Positions 35,915-48,216 are shown, counted from the stretch's first letter. The stretch is 64,000 nt of DNA from Alteromonas sp. CI.11.F.A3 (GCF_032925565.1 NZ_CP136708.1:3906001-3970000); one strand, 5' to 3'. Numbers and translations are program-made. Notes: a model not told the origin generated them from the letters alone.

Positions 35915-36994
35915 GTGTGGCTTGTGACTGGCAGCTCAATAGTTAATTTCATTATAAAATCAATATTCCTTGGGACAATAGTAGCCTTGCTTCTGTTGTT
36001 TTTGTTGCCGGATTTACGTCAAGGTAGTGGCCTCACTCAAGGGCTTTTCACAGAACCCTCAGTAAGTGCTAGCCGTGAAAGCTATTTTGCCCCTTTAAGT
36101 CGCTCTGCCCCTGCTGTAGTGAATATTTATAGCGTTAGTATCGAGAACGACACCGGCTTGTTTCGCAATCAGCCTAGAGAGCGCGCCAGTTTAGGTTCTG
36201 GCGTGATCATGACCGAAAACGGCTATATTCTTACTTGCCACCACGTAGTAGAAAATGCTGATAGTATTTATGTGGCGGTACAAGACGGCAGAATTCTGGA
36301 AGCACAAATAGTGGGTAACGATCCACTTACCGATTTAGCCGTTTTGAAAGTAACTGCAGACAACTTACACATTATTCCTCAAGTTTCTGAGCCCGATATA
36401 CATGTCGGTGACGTGGTGATGGCTATCGGTAACCCTTTCGATTTAGGTCAAACCATTACCCAAGGTATTGTAAGTCGCGCTGGCCGCAACGGGCTATCTA
36501 ACTATGTTGATTTCATTCAAACCGATGCTGTATTGAACCAAGGCAATTCAGGCGGGGCATTGGTCGATAGCAACGGCATCTTGTTAGGTATTACCAATGC
36601 CAATTTCCAGGTTCGTGATTCGCGTAATCGTGTCAGAAATGTAGATGGTATTAATTTCGCGGTACCTTACGAACTCGCCAAACGAGTGATGGACAAAATT
36701 ATCAATAATGGTCGCGTTATTCGTGGTCAGCTTGGATTTATTGGTGGTGAGTATCGCAATCGCCCGGGTATAGAAGTAACGGCGGTGGCTAACGGTAGCG
36801 CAGCAGACGAAGCCGGCTTGCAACCAGGTGATATCATATTGGCCATTGACGGCATTCGTTTAGAAAGCGCGTCGAAAACCTTAGACATGATTGCAGAAAC
36901 TGCACCTGGTACTACCTTAGAACTTGAAATTAGCCGTGGTGGTAACCCGCTTACTATTAATGCATTAGTGGCTGAGCTTAGAGCACAAGAATAG
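35915..36994 (+). CDS. degS: Site-1 protease DegS
   Basis: 359 residues from a GTG at 35915 (a GTG three codons later is equally possible). An uncleaved N-terminal anchor (about 9-32) places the trypsin-like domain in the periplasm: His110 (CHHVVENAD), Asp140 (TDLAVLKV), Ser212 (GNSGGALV). A single C-terminal PDZ domain (about 260-350) is the DegS hallmark. DegS cuts RseA when the PDZ senses unfolded porin C-termini and so releases sigma-E. That couples logically to the sigma-E-like promoter before degQ. Confidence 0.93.
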   Translation: MWLVTGSSIVNFIIKSIFLGTIVALLLLFLLPDLRQGSGLTQGLFTEPSVSASRESYFAPLSRSAPAVVNIYSVSIENDTGLFRNQPRERASLGSGVIMTENGYILTCHHVVENADSIYVAVQDGRILEAQIVGNDPLTDLAVLKVTADNLHIIPQVSEPDIHVGDVVMAIGNPFDLGQTITQGIVSRAGRNGLSNYVDFIQTDAVLNQGNSGGALVDSNGILLGITNANFQVRDSRNRVRNVDGINFAVPYELAKRVMDKIINNGRVIRGQLGFIGGEYRNRPGIEVTAVANGSAADEAGLQPGDIILAIDGIRLESASKTLDMIAETAPGTTLELEISRGGNPLTINALVAELRAQE

Positions 36995-37058
36995 AGCGCA
37001 AGAATAAAGCGCTTTCAACACAGCCTATGCTGGCAAATAAAAGCATTATCAAAAACAC

Positions 37059-37100
37059 AAAAAAGGCGCCTTATGATAAACCATCATAGGCGCCTTTTTT
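37059..37100. terminator. Bidirectional terminator between degS and murA
   Basis: A-run, GGCGCCTTATGAT, loop AAACC, ATCATAGGCGCC, then six T. One bulged T. It separates two converging genes and works in both directions. Confidence 0.88.
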
Positions 37101-37156
37101 ATAAGCCGCGGATAAGCAATTAACTCACATTGCTCGTGGCCCTTTATTCTTAATTT

Positions 37157-38691
<1,535 letters not shown>

Positions 38692-38735
38692 AACTTACTT
38701 CTTTACCTGCTTGTTCTTTACCTAGCTAATTAAGA

Positions 38736-39044
38736 TCATTCTACTGGTAAAAAGCCATCAACGTCGCTTATTTTAGCCAGTTTACGTAATTTTTCTGGGG
38801 GTTCACGCAAGCTAACATTAATCCCCTCACGCTTTCCATCTCTAATTGCGTTTAATATCCAAGCTAATCCAGCGCTGTCTACTCGCTCAACATCGCCTAA
38901 GTCTATACAACACGTACCTGCTTTAGCCAATATAGCGCTTTGCGAAGAGGTTAAACTTTCCCAAAAGTTTTTAGACAGCGTGTCACGGTCTAAATGACCA
39001 TGCACACTGACTTGGGCGTTATCGTTAACCTGGAAAAGGCTCAC
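38736..39044 (-). CDS. mlaB: STAS-domain protein MlaB
   Basis: 102 residues; single STAS domain (VSVHGHLDRDTL, CCIDLGDVERVDSAGLAWILNAI). The conserved Ser in VDSAG is the regulatory position. It is the cytoplasmic partner of the MlaF ATPase in the lipid-asymmetry transporter. The start overlaps the mlaC stop by four bases (ATGA), so translation is coupled. Confidence 0.9.
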   Translation of the reverse strand: MSLFQVNDNAQVSVHGHLDRDTLSKNFWESLTSSQSAILAKAGTCCIDLGDVERVDSAGLAWILNAIRDGKREGINVSLREPPEKLRKLAKISDVDGFLPVE

Positions 39045-39706
39045 GCAGTCTCTCCGTCAAAATCGATAGGCTCATCTTGGTTTAGCTCAACAGGCTTACC
39101 AATTTTTTCTCTCATTAGCGCAATCACGGCATCTATTCCATCTTGGCGAAGGATAGATTCAAACTCGCTACGCTTACTATTTAGCATGCTGATACCTTCA
39201 GCAACCATGTCGTACGCTTTCCACTCATTGGTTTTAGAGTCTTTACGTACTTTAAATGCAATTTTAATCTCAGGACGCTTAGGGTCTTGAACTACGGCAC
39301 GAACCGTCACTGATTTTTTATCACTGAACGATGACTCAGGTTCAAACTGAACCGTTTGGTTATCGTAGTAGCCCATCGCAACCGCGTAAGACGTTATAAG
39401 GTATTGTCTGAATACGGTAATGTATTCACCCATTTTTTCTTGCGGAACTGATTTAAAGTGTTTGCCCAATACCATGAAAGCAGCAAATTTATAGTCGATA
39501 TGAGGTACTAGCTCTTCTTCCATAATGGTGCGCAACATTTCAGGATCAGCTTTAACCGCTTCTTGATTCGCTTTAATTCTATCGAAGGTTTTAGAAGCAA
39601 CGCCTTTAACCAACTCATACGGGTTTTGCTCGTTGATTTCTTGAGCTTGTGCCATTCCCACTAAAGAGAACATCCACACACCCATTACCATCATTAACTT
39701 TTTCAA
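39041..39706 (-). CDS. mlaC: Periplasmic phospholipid carrier MlaC
   Basis: 221 residues. Signal peptide cut near AQA. The mature Tol-Tol/MlaC fold shows NPYELVKGVASKTFDRIK, HIDYKFAAFMVLGKHFKSVP and ITSYAVAMGYYDNQ. It shuttles phospholipids between MlaA in the outer membrane and MlaFEDB. It is 98 bp after mlaD. The ATG follows AGGAGA. Confidence 0.94.
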   Translation of the reverse strand: MKKLMMVMGVWMFSLVGMAQAQEINEQNPYELVKGVASKTFDRIKANQEAVKADPEMLRTIMEEELVPHIDYKFAAFMVLGKHFKSVPQEKMGEYITVFRQYLITSYAVAMGYYDNQTVQFEPESSFSDKKSVTVRAVVQDPKRPEIKIAFKVRKDSKTNEWKAYDMVAEGISMLNSKRSEFESILRQDGIDAVIALMREKIGKPVELNQDEPIDFDGETA

Positions 39707-39804
39707 TGTTTATCTCCTGAAACTAAATGCTTACTACAACAGACCTGAAAAGTCCCTTTTTGGTTTCATCAGGTCTTTATTAATTCTAATTAACCTTTGA
39801 GCTC

Positions 39805-40278
39805 TTACTCTTCGTCACTTCCGCGACTAAATAAGAATTGCCCTATCAAATCTTCTAATACCAACGCCGATTTTGTGTCTTGTAAGTAATCGCCGTCTTT
39901 AAGGTTTGCTACCCCGTCAAACGAAAACCCTGGCTGGAAGCCAACGTATTGCTCACCTAGTAGGCCAGAGGTCAGTATGGAAACTGAGCTAGTTTCTGGA
40001 AAACCGTCGTAACTTTTCAAAATTGATAACTCTACTACGGGCGTGAAGTCTTCTTGATCAAGTGTAATAGAAGAAACACGACCAACGTTCACACCACCCA
40101 CCTTTACCGATGAGCGTGCTTTTAAGCCACCAATGTTGTCGAATTTAGCGTACAGGGTGTAGGTATCACCATCGCCACCTACCGATTGATTAGCCACTTT
40201 AAGTGCCAGTAACATTACCGCACCAATGGTTAATACAACGAACATGCCAACCAATACTTCAGATTTATATTTATTCAT
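39805..40278 (-). CDS. mlaD: MCE-domain protein MlaD
   Basis: 157 residues. One N-terminal TM helix (VLVGMFVVLTIGAVMLLALKV) is followed by one MCE domain (YTLYAKFDNIGGLKARSSVKVGGVNVGRV, ILTSGLLGEQYVGFQPG). It forms the periplasmic hexamer that conducts lipids to or from MlaE. Nine bases after mlaE. Confidence 0.94.
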   Translation of the reverse strand: MNKYKSEVLVGMFVVLTIGAVMLLALKVANQSVGGDGDTYTLYAKFDNIGGLKARSSVKVGGVNVGRVSSITLDQEDFTPVVELSILKSYDGFPETSSVSILTSGLLGEQYVGFQPGFSFDGVANLKDGDYLQDTKSALVLEDLIGQFLFSRGSDEE

Positions 40279-40287
40279 GACTCAACC

Positions 40288-41064
40288 CTACTCAATGCCA
40301 AACATAAGGGCGGTAAGCACGAAGTCCAGCCCTAATACTGCTAATGAAGAATACACTACAGTTTCTGTAGTAGCTTTGCTGATCCCTTCCGACGTAGGAA
40401 TAGAATCGTAACCCTTAAATATGGCTATCCAAGTGACAACCAAGGCAAAAACAAGGCTTTTAATGATACCGTTTACCACATCTTCGCCCCATTCCACCGT
40501 AGACTGCATAATTGACCAATAGCTGCCAACATCTACACCTAACCAATCAACGCCCACTAGGTGACCGCCTAAAATACCTACCGCACTGAATATCAGCGCC
40601 AGCATTGGCATAGAAATCATGCCCGCCCAAAAGCGAGGTGCGACAATACGTCTTAGCGGGTCAACCGCCATCATTTCTAAACTACTAATTTGCTCAGTGG
40701 CCTTCATTAGACCAATTTCAGCGGTGAGTGCAGAACCGGCTCTACCTGCAAATAACAGCGCGGTAACGACGGGTCCAAGCTCACGAAGCAGTGATAACGC
40801 CACCATAGGGCCTAAGCTACCTTCAGCGCCGTAATCAACTAAAATAGTATAGCCTTGCAGCGCCATCACCATGCCGATAAACAATCCTGACACGATAATA
40901 ATTAACAAAGACTGAACGCCCACCACATGAACCTGCTTGATGGTAAGCGGAATATTTTTTAATCTAGGAACGGCAAACAGCGCTCCCATTAACATGTACG
41001 TAGCGCGGCCAATGGCGGTTAACTTGCCAATGGTCTTAGCACCTATTGATTGGAAGAACTTCAT
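40288..41064 (-). CDS. mlaE: ABC permease MlaE
   Basis: 258 residues; polytopic permease with [70 protein letters not shown] (key parts RELGPV, AGRAG, AEIG) and [19 protein letters not shown]. The start overlaps the mlaF stop by four bases. Confidence 0.94.
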   Translation of the reverse strand: MKFFQSIGAKTIGKLTAIGRATYMLMGALFAVPRLKNIPLTIKQVHVVGVQSLLIIIVSGLFIGMVMALQGYTILVDYGAEGSLGPMVALSLLRELGPVVTALLFAGRAGSALTAEIGLMKATEQISSLEMMAVDPLRRIVAPRFWAGMISMPMLALIFSAVGILGGHLVGVDWLGVDVGSYWSIMQSTVEWGEDVVNGIIKSLVFALVVTWIAIFKGYDSIPTSEGISKATTETVVYSSLAVLGLDFVLTALMFGIE

Positions 41065-41861
41065 TTATCCCCTCCGAAAAAGGTATTTTCTATATCCGGA
41101 GCAGGGTAATGAAATGGCACAGGCCCATCAGCTTTACCTTTTAGGAACTGCTGAACTAACTCTGAGTCGCTTTCTCTAATTTGCTGCGCGGTTCCTTCAC
41201 CAATCACCCGTTTGTCTGCCAAAATATAAATATAATCGGCAATAGTGAGCACTTCGGTCACATCGTGGGTTACCACAACGCTCGTTAAGTTAAGTGCGTC
41301 GTTAAGCCCTCTGATTAATTTAACCAGTACGCCCATAGAAATAGGGTCTTGGCCAGCAAAAGGTTCATCGTACATGATAAGGTCAGGGTCTAACGCGATA
41401 GCTCTGGCTAATGCTGCTCGACGTGCCATGCCACCAGAAAGTTCGCTTGGCATGAGTTGCGCTGCGCCTCTTAGCCCAACAGCCTGTAGCTTTAATGCGA
41501 CAGTTGTAGCGATAAGATCTTCCGATAACTTGGTATGTTCACGCAGCGGAAACGCCACATTGTCAAAAACCGTCATGTCAGTGAACAAAGCACCGCTTTG
41601 AAAAAGCATGCTCATTCGACGACGTGCTTGATAAAGCTCTTTACGGCTCATGGCGACAATAGAATCACCATCAAACTGTATATCACCTTCATCTGGAGTT
41701 AATTGCCCGCCTATAAGGCGCAGTAAGGTGGTCTTCCCTATACCACTGGGGCCCATGACGGCCGTAATTTTGCCTTTCGGAATGCTCAGCGTAATACCGT
41801 CGTAAATAACACGGCCTGCGCGTCGAAAGGTTAGGTTGTCTATCTCGACTAAATGGTCCAT
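41061..41861 (-). CDS. mlaF: ABC ATPase MlaF
   Basis: 266 residues from the ATG at 41861. A GTG at 41921 would add 20 hydrophobic residues that E. coli MlaF lacks. Walker [10 protein letters not shown] at 37-45, ABC signature [17 protein letters not shown], Walker [15 protein letters not shown]. The C-terminal tail [10 protein letters not shown], which contacts the neighbouring subunit and MlaB, is conserved. First gene of mlaFEDCB-ibaG-murA. Confidence 0.93.
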   Translation of the reverse strand: MDHLVEIDNLTFRRAGRVIYDGITLSIPKGKITAVMGPSGIGKTTLLRLIGGQLTPDEGDIQFDGDSIVAMSRKELYQARRRMSMLFQSGALFTDMTVFDNVAFPLREHTKLSEDLIATTVALKLQAVGLRGAAQLMPSELSGGMARRAALARAIALDPDLIMYDEPFAGQDPISMGVLVKLIRGLNDALNLTSVVVTHDVTEVLTIADYIYILADKRVIGEGTAQQIRESDSELVQQFLKGKADGPVPFHYPAPDIENTFFGGDK

Positions 41862-42268
41862 AGCGATTTTATTTATCGACCCTTGAATAATTAGTGATAC
41901 CAGCAAAGCAAGTAATGACACACATCACTCACTTCCTATAGATGTAAGGTTTAAGCTACTTAAGTCGCCTTTAACGTTATTAGTTTTGTATAACTGCTTT
42001 AGATAACAGCTAATGCAAAGGCAAGTTCTATGCCTTTGAGTACGTTAAATCGATAAAGTTTACTGAGCAGTGTAATTTAGTGTCATTGTACGCTTTTTCA
42101 AGCGCGGCACAAAAGCAAAACGTTACAAGTTATGTTCGATTTATTCGAATTTAGAAAATTCGAATAATTTTCAATCAGTAAGCTCGTTCTAAGGGGCACT
42201 TAATACCACCTTTGCTAAAATAAGCGATAGTTCCCATAGGCAAATGGCATTGTTTTTGCGACAATCTT
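41862..42268. other. Divergent mlaF/yrbG intergenic region
   Basis: 407 bp without a convincing gene, holding both promoters. The one clear structure is a perfect 27-bp inverted repeat listed separately. Confidence 0.6.
42141..42167. repeat. Perfect AT-rich inverted repeat (operator-like)
   Basis: TTATTCGAATTT, spacer AGA, AAATTCGAATAA. Twelve perfectly paired bases each side. It lies 102 bp upstream of yrbG and 280 bp upstream of mlaF. A regulator operator or a hairpin are both possible; it is followed by T4 on the plus strand, but no plus-strand gene ends nearby. Confidence 0.6.
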
Positions 42269-43252
42269 GTGAAATTCCTAACTATGCTGGTTGTTGTGCT
42301 TTTAAACGTAGTCATTTTTTTAGTTGGACTGATTGTACTTAGCTGGAGTGCAGACCGTTTTGTTTACGGTGCATCAGCGTTTGCCAAGAATATTGGTATG
42401 GCGCCCATGATGATAGGCTTAACCATTGTCGCAATGGGTTCGTCTGCGCCTGAAATTGTGGTGTCAGCCGCAGCATCTATTAACGGTAATATGAATACCG
42501 CCGTAGGTAATGCATTAGGCTCAAACATTACCAACATTGCCCTTGTGCTTGGTATTACTGCGCTAGTTAAACCGCTTCTTGTTGCCTCCTCTACGTTAAA
42601 GCGTGAACTCCCTGCCCTGCTTGTTATTACCGTCATAGCGGTTGCTTTTCTTTTCGATGGCGAACTTACTCACCTGGAAGGCATCATTCTTATCAGCCTC
42701 TTCGTCATTGTTTTGGGCTTAATGGGCTGGTTATCTATGAAAGTGGATAAAGAAGACCCGTTAGTGAGCGAGACAACCGATGAAATTCCTAACGATGTGC
42801 CCACCTCTTCCGCTATTTTCTGGATTGTTGTTGGCTTAATATTGCTACCGTTAAGTGCACACTTCTTGGTAGGTTCAGCAGTAGAAATAGCTCAGTACTT
42901 AGGTATGTCGGATTTAGTTATCGGTTTGACCATTATTGCTCTAGGTACCAGCCTGCCCGAATTGGCTGCCAGTATTGCTGGTGTGCTTAAAGGGGAAGAT
43001 GACTTAGCGTTAGGAAATATTATTGGCTCTAATATTTTTAACTTACTTGCCGTACTTGGCATGCCGGGCTTAATCTCCCCAGGCGCGTTAGACCCTGACG
43101 TTTATAACCGCGATATGTTCGTTGTGCTTGGTCTAACCTTATTACTGTTCTTATTTAGTTTCACCTTGATGGGTAATCGTCGAATAAGTCGAAGAAATGG
43201 CGGCTTATTGATTGCTTGCTTTATTGGTTATCAATTTTGGCTTTTTGCGTAA
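42269..43252 (+). CDS. yrbG: Calcium/sodium antiporter YrbG
   Basis: 327 residues from a GTG; an ATG five codons later is a possible start. Ten hydrophobic helices in two inverted halves carry the CaCA alpha-repeat motifs: MGSSAPEIVVSAAA...GNALGSNITNIALVLG and LGTSLPELAASIAG...GNIIGSNIFNLLAVLG. It exchanges cations across the inner membrane. Translationally coupled to kdsD (TAATG), the conserved first gene of the kds-lpt cluster. Confidence 0.93.
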   Translation: MKFLTMLVVVLLNVVIFLVGLIVLSWSADRFVYGASAFAKNIGMAPMMIGLTIVAMGSSAPEIVVSAAASINGNMNTAVGNALGSNITNIALVLGITALVKPLLVASSTLKRELPALLVITVIAVAFLFDGELTHLEGIILISLFVIVLGLMGWLSMKVDKEDPLVSETTDEIPNDVPTSSAIFWIVVGLILLPLSAHFLVGSAVEIAQYLGMSDLVIGLTIIALGTSLPELAASIAGVLKGEDDLALGNIIGSNIFNLLAVLGMPGLISPGALDPDVYNRDMFVVLGLTLLLFLFSFTLMGNRRISRRNGGLLIACFIGYQFWLFA

Positions 43253-44226
43253 TGTCACAAGAAAATAGCTTCATCACTTCAGCCAAGCGCGTCATAGAGA
43301 TAGAAGCGCAGGCAATATCAGCGCTTTCAACTCGCATGAACGATGACTTTGTTACTGCGTGCACCTTACTGCAAAATTGCGCGGGCAAAGTGGTGGTATG
43401 CGGCATGGGTAAATCAGGGCATATCGGGCACAAGATTGCAGCAACACTTGCCAGTACCGGAACCCCGTCGTTTTTCATGCACCCAGGCGAAGCTAACCAT
43501 GGCGACTTAGGCATGTTAAGCAAAGGTGATGTGCTACTCGCTATTTCTAATTCTGGTGAAACCGCAGAGCTTGTTAATTTATTACCCATTGTAAAGCGCT
43601 TAAACGTGCCGGTTATTGCAATGACTAACAGCGTAACCAGTTCTTTAGGCCAGCACGCAGACGTGGTATTGAATATCAGTGTAGAAAAAGAGGCGTGCTC
43701 GTTAGGCTTAGCACCTACCTCTAGCACTACCGCGACGCTGGTAATGGGTGATGCCCTTGCCGTCGCGCTACTTGATCGCAAAGGTTTTACCTCTGACGAT
43801 TTTGCGCTTTCCCACCCTGGTGGCAGTTTAGGCAGAAAACTACTACTTAAAGTAAGTGATATTATGCTGACAGGCGGCGAATTACCCTTGGTAGACGAAA
43901 ACGCCCTCGTTGCAGAAGCGCTATTGGAAATTTCCAATAAGGGCTTGGGTATGACAGGGGTTATCGATAACCAAGGCTTATTGATTGGAATTTTCACCGA
44001 TGGTGACTTACGCCGTATTTTAGATGCCCGCATAGACTTGCATACTGCAACGGTTACACAAGTGATGACCAAAGGCGGTAAAACAACCATGCCAGAGCAA
44101 CTCGCCGTAGAAGCGCTAAACTTAATGGAAACCCATAAGATAAGCGCGCTTATGGTAACGGATGAAGCCCGCAAACCTGTGGGCGCGTTTAACATGCATA
44201 TGCTACTTAAAGCGGGAGTTTTATAA
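43252..44226 (+). CDS. kdsD: D-arabinose-5-phosphate isomerase KdsD
   Basis: 324 residues from the ATG at 43252. The frame extends 12 codons upstream inside yrbG, but the coupled TAATG start matches family length. SIS domain (about 35-170: VVCGMGKSGHIGHKIAATLASTGTP by its key parts GKSGHIG, ISNSGET, ALAPTSST-type loop) and two CBS domains (205-324). It converts ribulose-5-phosphate to arabinose-5-phosphate for Kdo. Confidence 0.95.
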   Translation: MSQENSFITSAKRVIEIEAQAISALSTRMNDDFVTACTLLQNCAGKVVVCGMGKSGHIGHKIAATLASTGTPSFFMHPGEANHGDLGMLSKGDVLLAISNSGETAELVNLLPIVKRLNVPVIAMTNSVTSSLGQHADVVLNISVEKEACSLGLAPTSSTTATLVMGDALAVALLDRKGFTSDDFALSHPGGSLGRKLLLKVSDIMLTGGELPLVDENALVAEALLEISNKGLGMTGVIDNQGLLIGIFTDGDLRRILDARIDLHTATVTQVMTKGGKTTMPEQLAVEALNLMETHKISALMVTDEARKPVGAFNMHMLLKAGVL

Positions 44227-44792
44227 TGAGCAACACCCAAACAACCGTAAATACACTTTATACCGCTATGCCTGAGGCTTTGTATTCCTCGTTAAAGCAT
44301 GTTCGATTATTAGTGTGTGATGTAGATGGTGTGTTTTCAGATGGCCGTATTTACCTTGGTAACGCGGGCGAAGAATTAAAAGCATTTCATACCCGAGATG
44401 GCTACGGCGTAAAAGCGCTCGTAAATTCTGGGGTAGCAGTAGCAGTCATTACGGGCAGGCGCTCTGCCATTGTCGAAAATAGAATGAAAGCGCTGAATGT
44501 TGCACACATCGTGCAAGGTGAAGAAAATAAATCTGACGCACTTGCCGAACTTATGACTCGCTTATCACTTAAGCCCGAGCATGTGGCGGTGGTAGGTGAC
44601 GATATGCCAGATACCGGCATGTACCCTCACGCTAGTGTAAAAATTGCGGTAAAAGACGCCCATCCTGCGGTTGCACAACAAGCAAACTGGATCACCACGT
44701 TACCAGGTGGCTTCGGTGCGGTACGTGAAATATGTGACACTCTACTTCAAGCAAACGACAAGCTGCACGGTATTCAAGGTGCTAGCGTATGA
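44226..44792 (+). CDS. kdsC: Kdo-8-phosphate phosphatase KdsC
   Basis: 188 residues; C0-type HAD phosphatase with nucleophile motif LVCDVDGVFSDGRIY, motif II AVITGRRSAIV, and motif IV VVGDDMPDTGMY. No cap domain, as expected for a tetrameric KdsC. Overlaps kdsD by one base and lptC by four bases. Confidence 0.95.
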   Translation: MSNTQTTVNTLYTAMPEALYSSLKHVRLLVCDVDGVFSDGRIYLGNAGEELKAFHTRDGYGVKALVNSGVAVAVITGRRSAIVENRMKALNVAHIVQGEENKSDALAELMTRLSLKPEHVAVVGDDMPDTGMYPHASVKIAVKDAHPAVAQQANWITTLPGGFGAVREICDTLLQANDKLHGIQGASV

Positions 44793-45367
44793 AGGTATTA
44801 GGGTTTGACCGATTAGGCTTAAGTATTTCGGTGTTATTTATATTGGCATCCGCCATGTATATTCCGATTTGGATGGAAGAAGATCCTACCCAGCAGACTA
44901 ATCAGGGGTTAGATGCATTAAAGCCCGCTTACAAAGCCAAAAACTTAACGACCACCTTGTATAATCAAGAAGGCCAGTTAAATCACAAAGTATTTGCGGC
45001 GTCGATGGAACATTACGACCAATTGGGCTTTGTTTTATTCCAAAAGCCCAGATATACATTGTATACCGACGATGCACAGTCTCCGTGGGAAGTGACCGCG
45101 ACAGAAGGTACTTTGTACAATAACGAATTGATACAGCTAGAAAATAATGTCGTTATTGAAAACCAAAGTGTCGATGACTTTGTAAGAACAATACGCACAG
45201 CGTTTATAGAGATAAACCTGTACACTAAGCAAATGACATCTGATCAGCCCGTGGAAATACGTGGCTTACAATATGTGATTAACAGCAATGGGTTTAACGC
45301 CAATTTGCGTACCCAGGAATACGAGTTAATAGACCATGTACAAACCATTTATTCGCCTAGCCTCTAA
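44789..45367 (+). CDS. lptC: LPS export protein LptC
   Basis: 192 residues; one N-terminal TM anchor (LGLSISVLFILASAMYIPIW) and a periplasmic beta-jellyroll (LTTTLYNQEGQLNHKVFAASMEHYDQ, DVVIENQ-type strands). It links LptBFG to LptA. The start overlaps the kdsC stop, and the 3' end overlaps lptA by 32 bases. Confidence 0.93.
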   Translation: MKVLGFDRLGLSISVLFILASAMYIPIWMEEDPTQQTNQGLDALKPAYKAKNLTTTLYNQEGQLNHKVFAASMEHYDQLGFVLFQKPRYTLYTDDAQSPWEVTATEGTLYNNELIQLENNVVIENQSVDDFVRTIRTAFIEINLYTKQMTSDQPVEIRGLQYVINSNGFNANLRTQEYELIDHVQTIYSPSL

Positions 45368-45899
45368 AGCATTAGCGACCAGCCTAGCTGTTAGCCTATT
45401 CGCTACTGTGGCTATAGCGGCTGAAAGCGACTTTAACAAACCCATTAAAGTCGACTCGAAATCGCAATTTGTTGACGGCAAAAACAAAACGTCATTGTTT
45501 AAAGATGATGTACGAATTACCCAAGGTTCTTTGGTAATAAATGCCGATGAAGTTGAAGTTATTGCCAGCGAAGGTGATGGACGAGAGATATTCGTTGCTC
45601 GCGGCAAACCAGCTAGCTACTCGCAAGAACTTGAAGACGGTGCCACCGTCACAGCGAAAGCCAATGAAATTCGCTATGAAGTGGTAAACCGAACTATTTC
45701 TTTACAAGGTAGTGCCGAGCTACAGCAAGACACCAGTAAAGTACAAGGCGACAAGATTACCTTCGACATGGTCACAGAACAATTGCTTGCAACAGGCGGC
45801 GAAGATGGTGAAGGTGGCAGAGTAACTACCGTATTTACGCCTGAGGCAATACGTAAAGCGTCATCGAATAACGAAGGCGATAAGGCGGACGACAACTAA
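45336..45899 (+). CDS. lptA: Periplasmic LPS transport protein LptA
   Basis: 187 residues. Signal peptide cut after AIA. OstA/LptA beta-jellyroll with [38 protein letters not shown] (parts) and [12 protein letters not shown]. An acidic, Gly-rich C-terminal tail. It bridges the inner and outer membrane. Two bases before lptB. Confidence 0.94.
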   Translation: MYKPFIRLASKALATSLAVSLFATVAIAAESDFNKPIKVDSKSQFVDGKNKTSLFKDDVRITQGSLVINADEVEVIASEGDGREIFVARGKPASYSQELEDGATVTAKANEIRYEVVNRTISLQGSAELQQDTSKVQGDKITFDMVTEQLLATGGEDGEGGRVTTVFTPEAIRKASSNNEGDKADDN

Positions 45900-45901
45900 T
45901 C

Positions 45902-46627
45902 ATGGCAACGTTGAGCGCACAGAGCCTTGCAAAGGCGTATAAAGCACGTCAAGTGGTTCGCGATGTAAGCTTATCAGTATCGACTGGGCAAATCGTTGGA
46001 TTACTCGGCCCAAATGGTGCCGGTAAAACCACTACCTTCTACATGATTGTTGGCCTAGTACCCCTTGATAAGGGCAAAATCAGCATTGATGACAGCGAAT
46101 TAACCCACGAACCCATGCACGAACGAGCACGTCGCGGAATTGGATATTTGCCGCAAGAAGCCTCGATTTTTAGAAAATTGACGGTGTTTGAAAACATCAT
46201 GGCTATCTTACAAACCCGTAAAGGGTTAAGTTCAGCAGAACAAGAACAAGAAGCCGATGCGCTACTTGATGAATTTAATATCAACCATATACGTAATAGT
46301 ACGGGTATGAGTTTATCCGGTGGTGAACGTCGCCGAGTAGAAATCGCACGAGCATTAGCAGCCAATCCGCAATTTATTTTGCTAGATGAGCCATTTGCAG
46401 GTGTTGATCCTATATCGGTTAATGATATAAAGAAGATCATTCAACATCTTCGTGACAGAGGAATTGGAATCCTTATCACCGATCACAACGTAAGAGAAAC
46501 ACTGGATGTGTGTGAGAAAGCGTATATTGTGAGCCAAGGCGAACTCATCGCGCAAGGGACGGCAGAACAAGTTTTAAGTAATCAGAAAGTAAGGGATGTA
46601 TACCTAGGAGAACAATTCAGGCTATAG
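45902..46627 (+). CDS. lptB: LPS export ATPase LptB
   Basis: 241 residues. Walker [10 protein letters not shown] at 36-44, signature [17 protein letters not shown], Walker [14 protein letters not shown], and the [19 protein letters not shown]-loop typical of LptB. It powers LPS extraction with LptFG. Confidence 0.97.
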   Translation: MATLSAQSLAKAYKARQVVRDVSLSVSTGQIVGLLGPNGAGKTTTFYMIVGLVPLDKGKISIDDSELTHEPMHERARRGIGYLPQEASIFRKLTVFENIMAILQTRKGLSSAEQEQEADALLDEFNINHIRNSTGMSLSGGERRRVEIARALAANPQFILLDEPFAGVDPISVNDIKKIIQHLRDRGIGILITDHNVRETLDVCEKAYIVSQGELIAQGTAEQVLSNQKVRDVYLGEQFRL

Positions 46628-46702
46628 TTACTGTAACCGAATTGTCACTTTCAGTTTTAAACACGGGTATATTCACAACAAGAGTTTAAAAATAAGACGT
46701 AG

Positions 46703-48187
46703 ATGAAACCATCTTTACAGCTAAAGTTCAGTCAACAACTTACCATGACACCGCAGTTGCAGCAGGCAATCAAGCTGCTGCAGTTGTCTACGCTCGACCT
46801 GCAGCAAGAGATTCAGGAAGCACTAGACTCAAACCCACTTTTAGAAGTTGAAGAAGGCGGCGATGACCACCCTGTTGAGAAAAACAACATGGATGGAGAC
46901 GACCCTTCTGTAGAAGCGGCTCCAACTGCATCTAGCGATTCGTTAGAAGCTGGAGATGCGCTTGAAAAGAATGACCTTCCCGACGAGTTGCCAATTGACA
47001 GCACATGGGATGAGTATTACTCGGCCTCATCTGCACCCGCTCCAGGTCCATCTAATAATGATGACGACCAACTGTTTCAGGGAGAAACTACCGACAATAT
47101 TCAAGACCATTTGCTTTGGCAGATGCGTTTAACGCCGTTTTCGGATACCGACCGCGCAATTGCTACCGCCATTATCGACTCAATTGATGAATCTGGTTAC
47201 CTCAACGTACCCATTGAACAGATTTTAGAGTCAGTGAATTCCGACGATGTTGAAGAATTGGTGGAAATGGACGAAGTTGAATGTGTACTAAAACGTATTC
47301 AAATGTTCGACCCTATCGGTTCAGGTTCACGTACTCCGCAAGAATGTTTGCTTGTGCAGCTTCGCCAGTTCTCAGACGATACGCCATGGCTTACTGAAGC
47401 AAGACAGCTTATCAACGAGTATTCAGATCTACTTAGCAGCAAAGACTACCGTACGTTAATGCGTAAGAGCCGTTTGAAAGAAGATCAACTTCGCGAAGCC
47501 ATGCGCTTATTGCAAACGTTGAATCCTCGTCCAGGTAGTGCATTAATTACCAAAGAGCCGGAATACGTTATTCCTGATGTTTCGGTAAACAAAAAGAATG
47601 GCCGTTGGGTGGTAGAACTTAACCCCGATAGCCTGCCTAAATTAAGCGTAAATCAGCAATATGCTGCCATGAGCAGACGCTCTAAAAACAGCAGCGATTC
47701 GCAATTTATTCGCTCGCATATGCAAGAAGCCAAATGGTTTATAAAAAGCCTTGAGTCAAGAAACGACACCTTGATGAAAGTCGCGAACTGTATTGTGCAG
47801 CAACAAATGGGCTTTTTCGAGCACGGCCCAGAAATGATGAAACCAATGGTGCTTAATGATGTCGCAGAAATGGTAGATATGCATGAATCCACCATTTCAC
47901 GTGTCACCACGCAAAAGTATATGCATACTCCACGTGGCATTTTCGAATTGAAGTATTTCTTTTCTAGTCACGTGGCAACGGAATCTGGTGGTGAGTGTTC
48001 ATCTACCGCTATTCGCGCACTAATCAAAAAGCTTGTGGCAGCGGAAACGCCCAGCAAGCCATTAAGCGATAGCAAGATTGCTCAATTGTTGGCCGAACAA
48101 GGCATTAAAGTTGCCCGGCGAACAATAGCAAAATACCGGGAATCGTTATCGATTCCGCCGTCAAACCAACGCAAAAGCCTTATCTAA
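46703..48187 (+). CDS. rpoN: RNA polymerase sigma-54 factor
   Basis: 494 residues. Region I is Gln-rich ([23 protein letters not shown]), region II acidic (about 45-125), then the core-binding part, an HTH ([35 protein letters not shown] by key parts) and the RpoN box [10 protein letters not shown] at 471-480. It directs nitrogen, motility and other enhancer-dependent promoters. Head of the rpoN-hpf-ptsN-rapZ-ptsO cluster. Confidence 0.97.
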   Translation: MKPSLQLKFSQQLTMTPQLQQAIKLLQLSTLDLQQEIQEALDSNPLLEVEEGGDDHPVEKNNMDGDDPSVEAAPTASSDSLEAGDALEKNDLPDELPIDSTWDEYYSASSAPAPGPSNNDDDQLFQGETTDNIQDHLLWQMRLTPFSDTDRAIATAIIDSIDESGYLNVPIEQILESVNSDDVEELVEMDEVECVLKRIQMFDPIGSGSRTPQECLLVQLRQFSDDTPWLTEARQLINEYSDLLSSKDYRTLMRKSRLKEDQLREAMRLLQTLNPRPGSALITKEPEYVIPDVSVNKKNGRWVVELNPDSLPKLSVNQQYAAMSRRSKNSSDSQFIRSHMQEAKWFIKSLESRNDTLMKVANCIVQQQMGFFEHGPEMMKPMVLNDVAEMVDMHESTISRVTTQKYMHTPRGIFELKYFFSSHVATESGGECSSTAIRALIKKLVAAETPSKPLSDSKIAQLLAEQGIKVARRTIAKYRESLSIPPSNQRKSLI

Positions 48188-48216
48188 AGGCCTTGATAAT
48201 TTAAGGAAGACGAAAT

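Noticed and set aside
43221..44240. Long 339-codon open frame antisense to kdsD
   Set aside because: It mirrors KdsD over its full length, has Ser/Thr/Pro-rich composition without a family motif, and KdsD is certain from its SIS and CBS domains.
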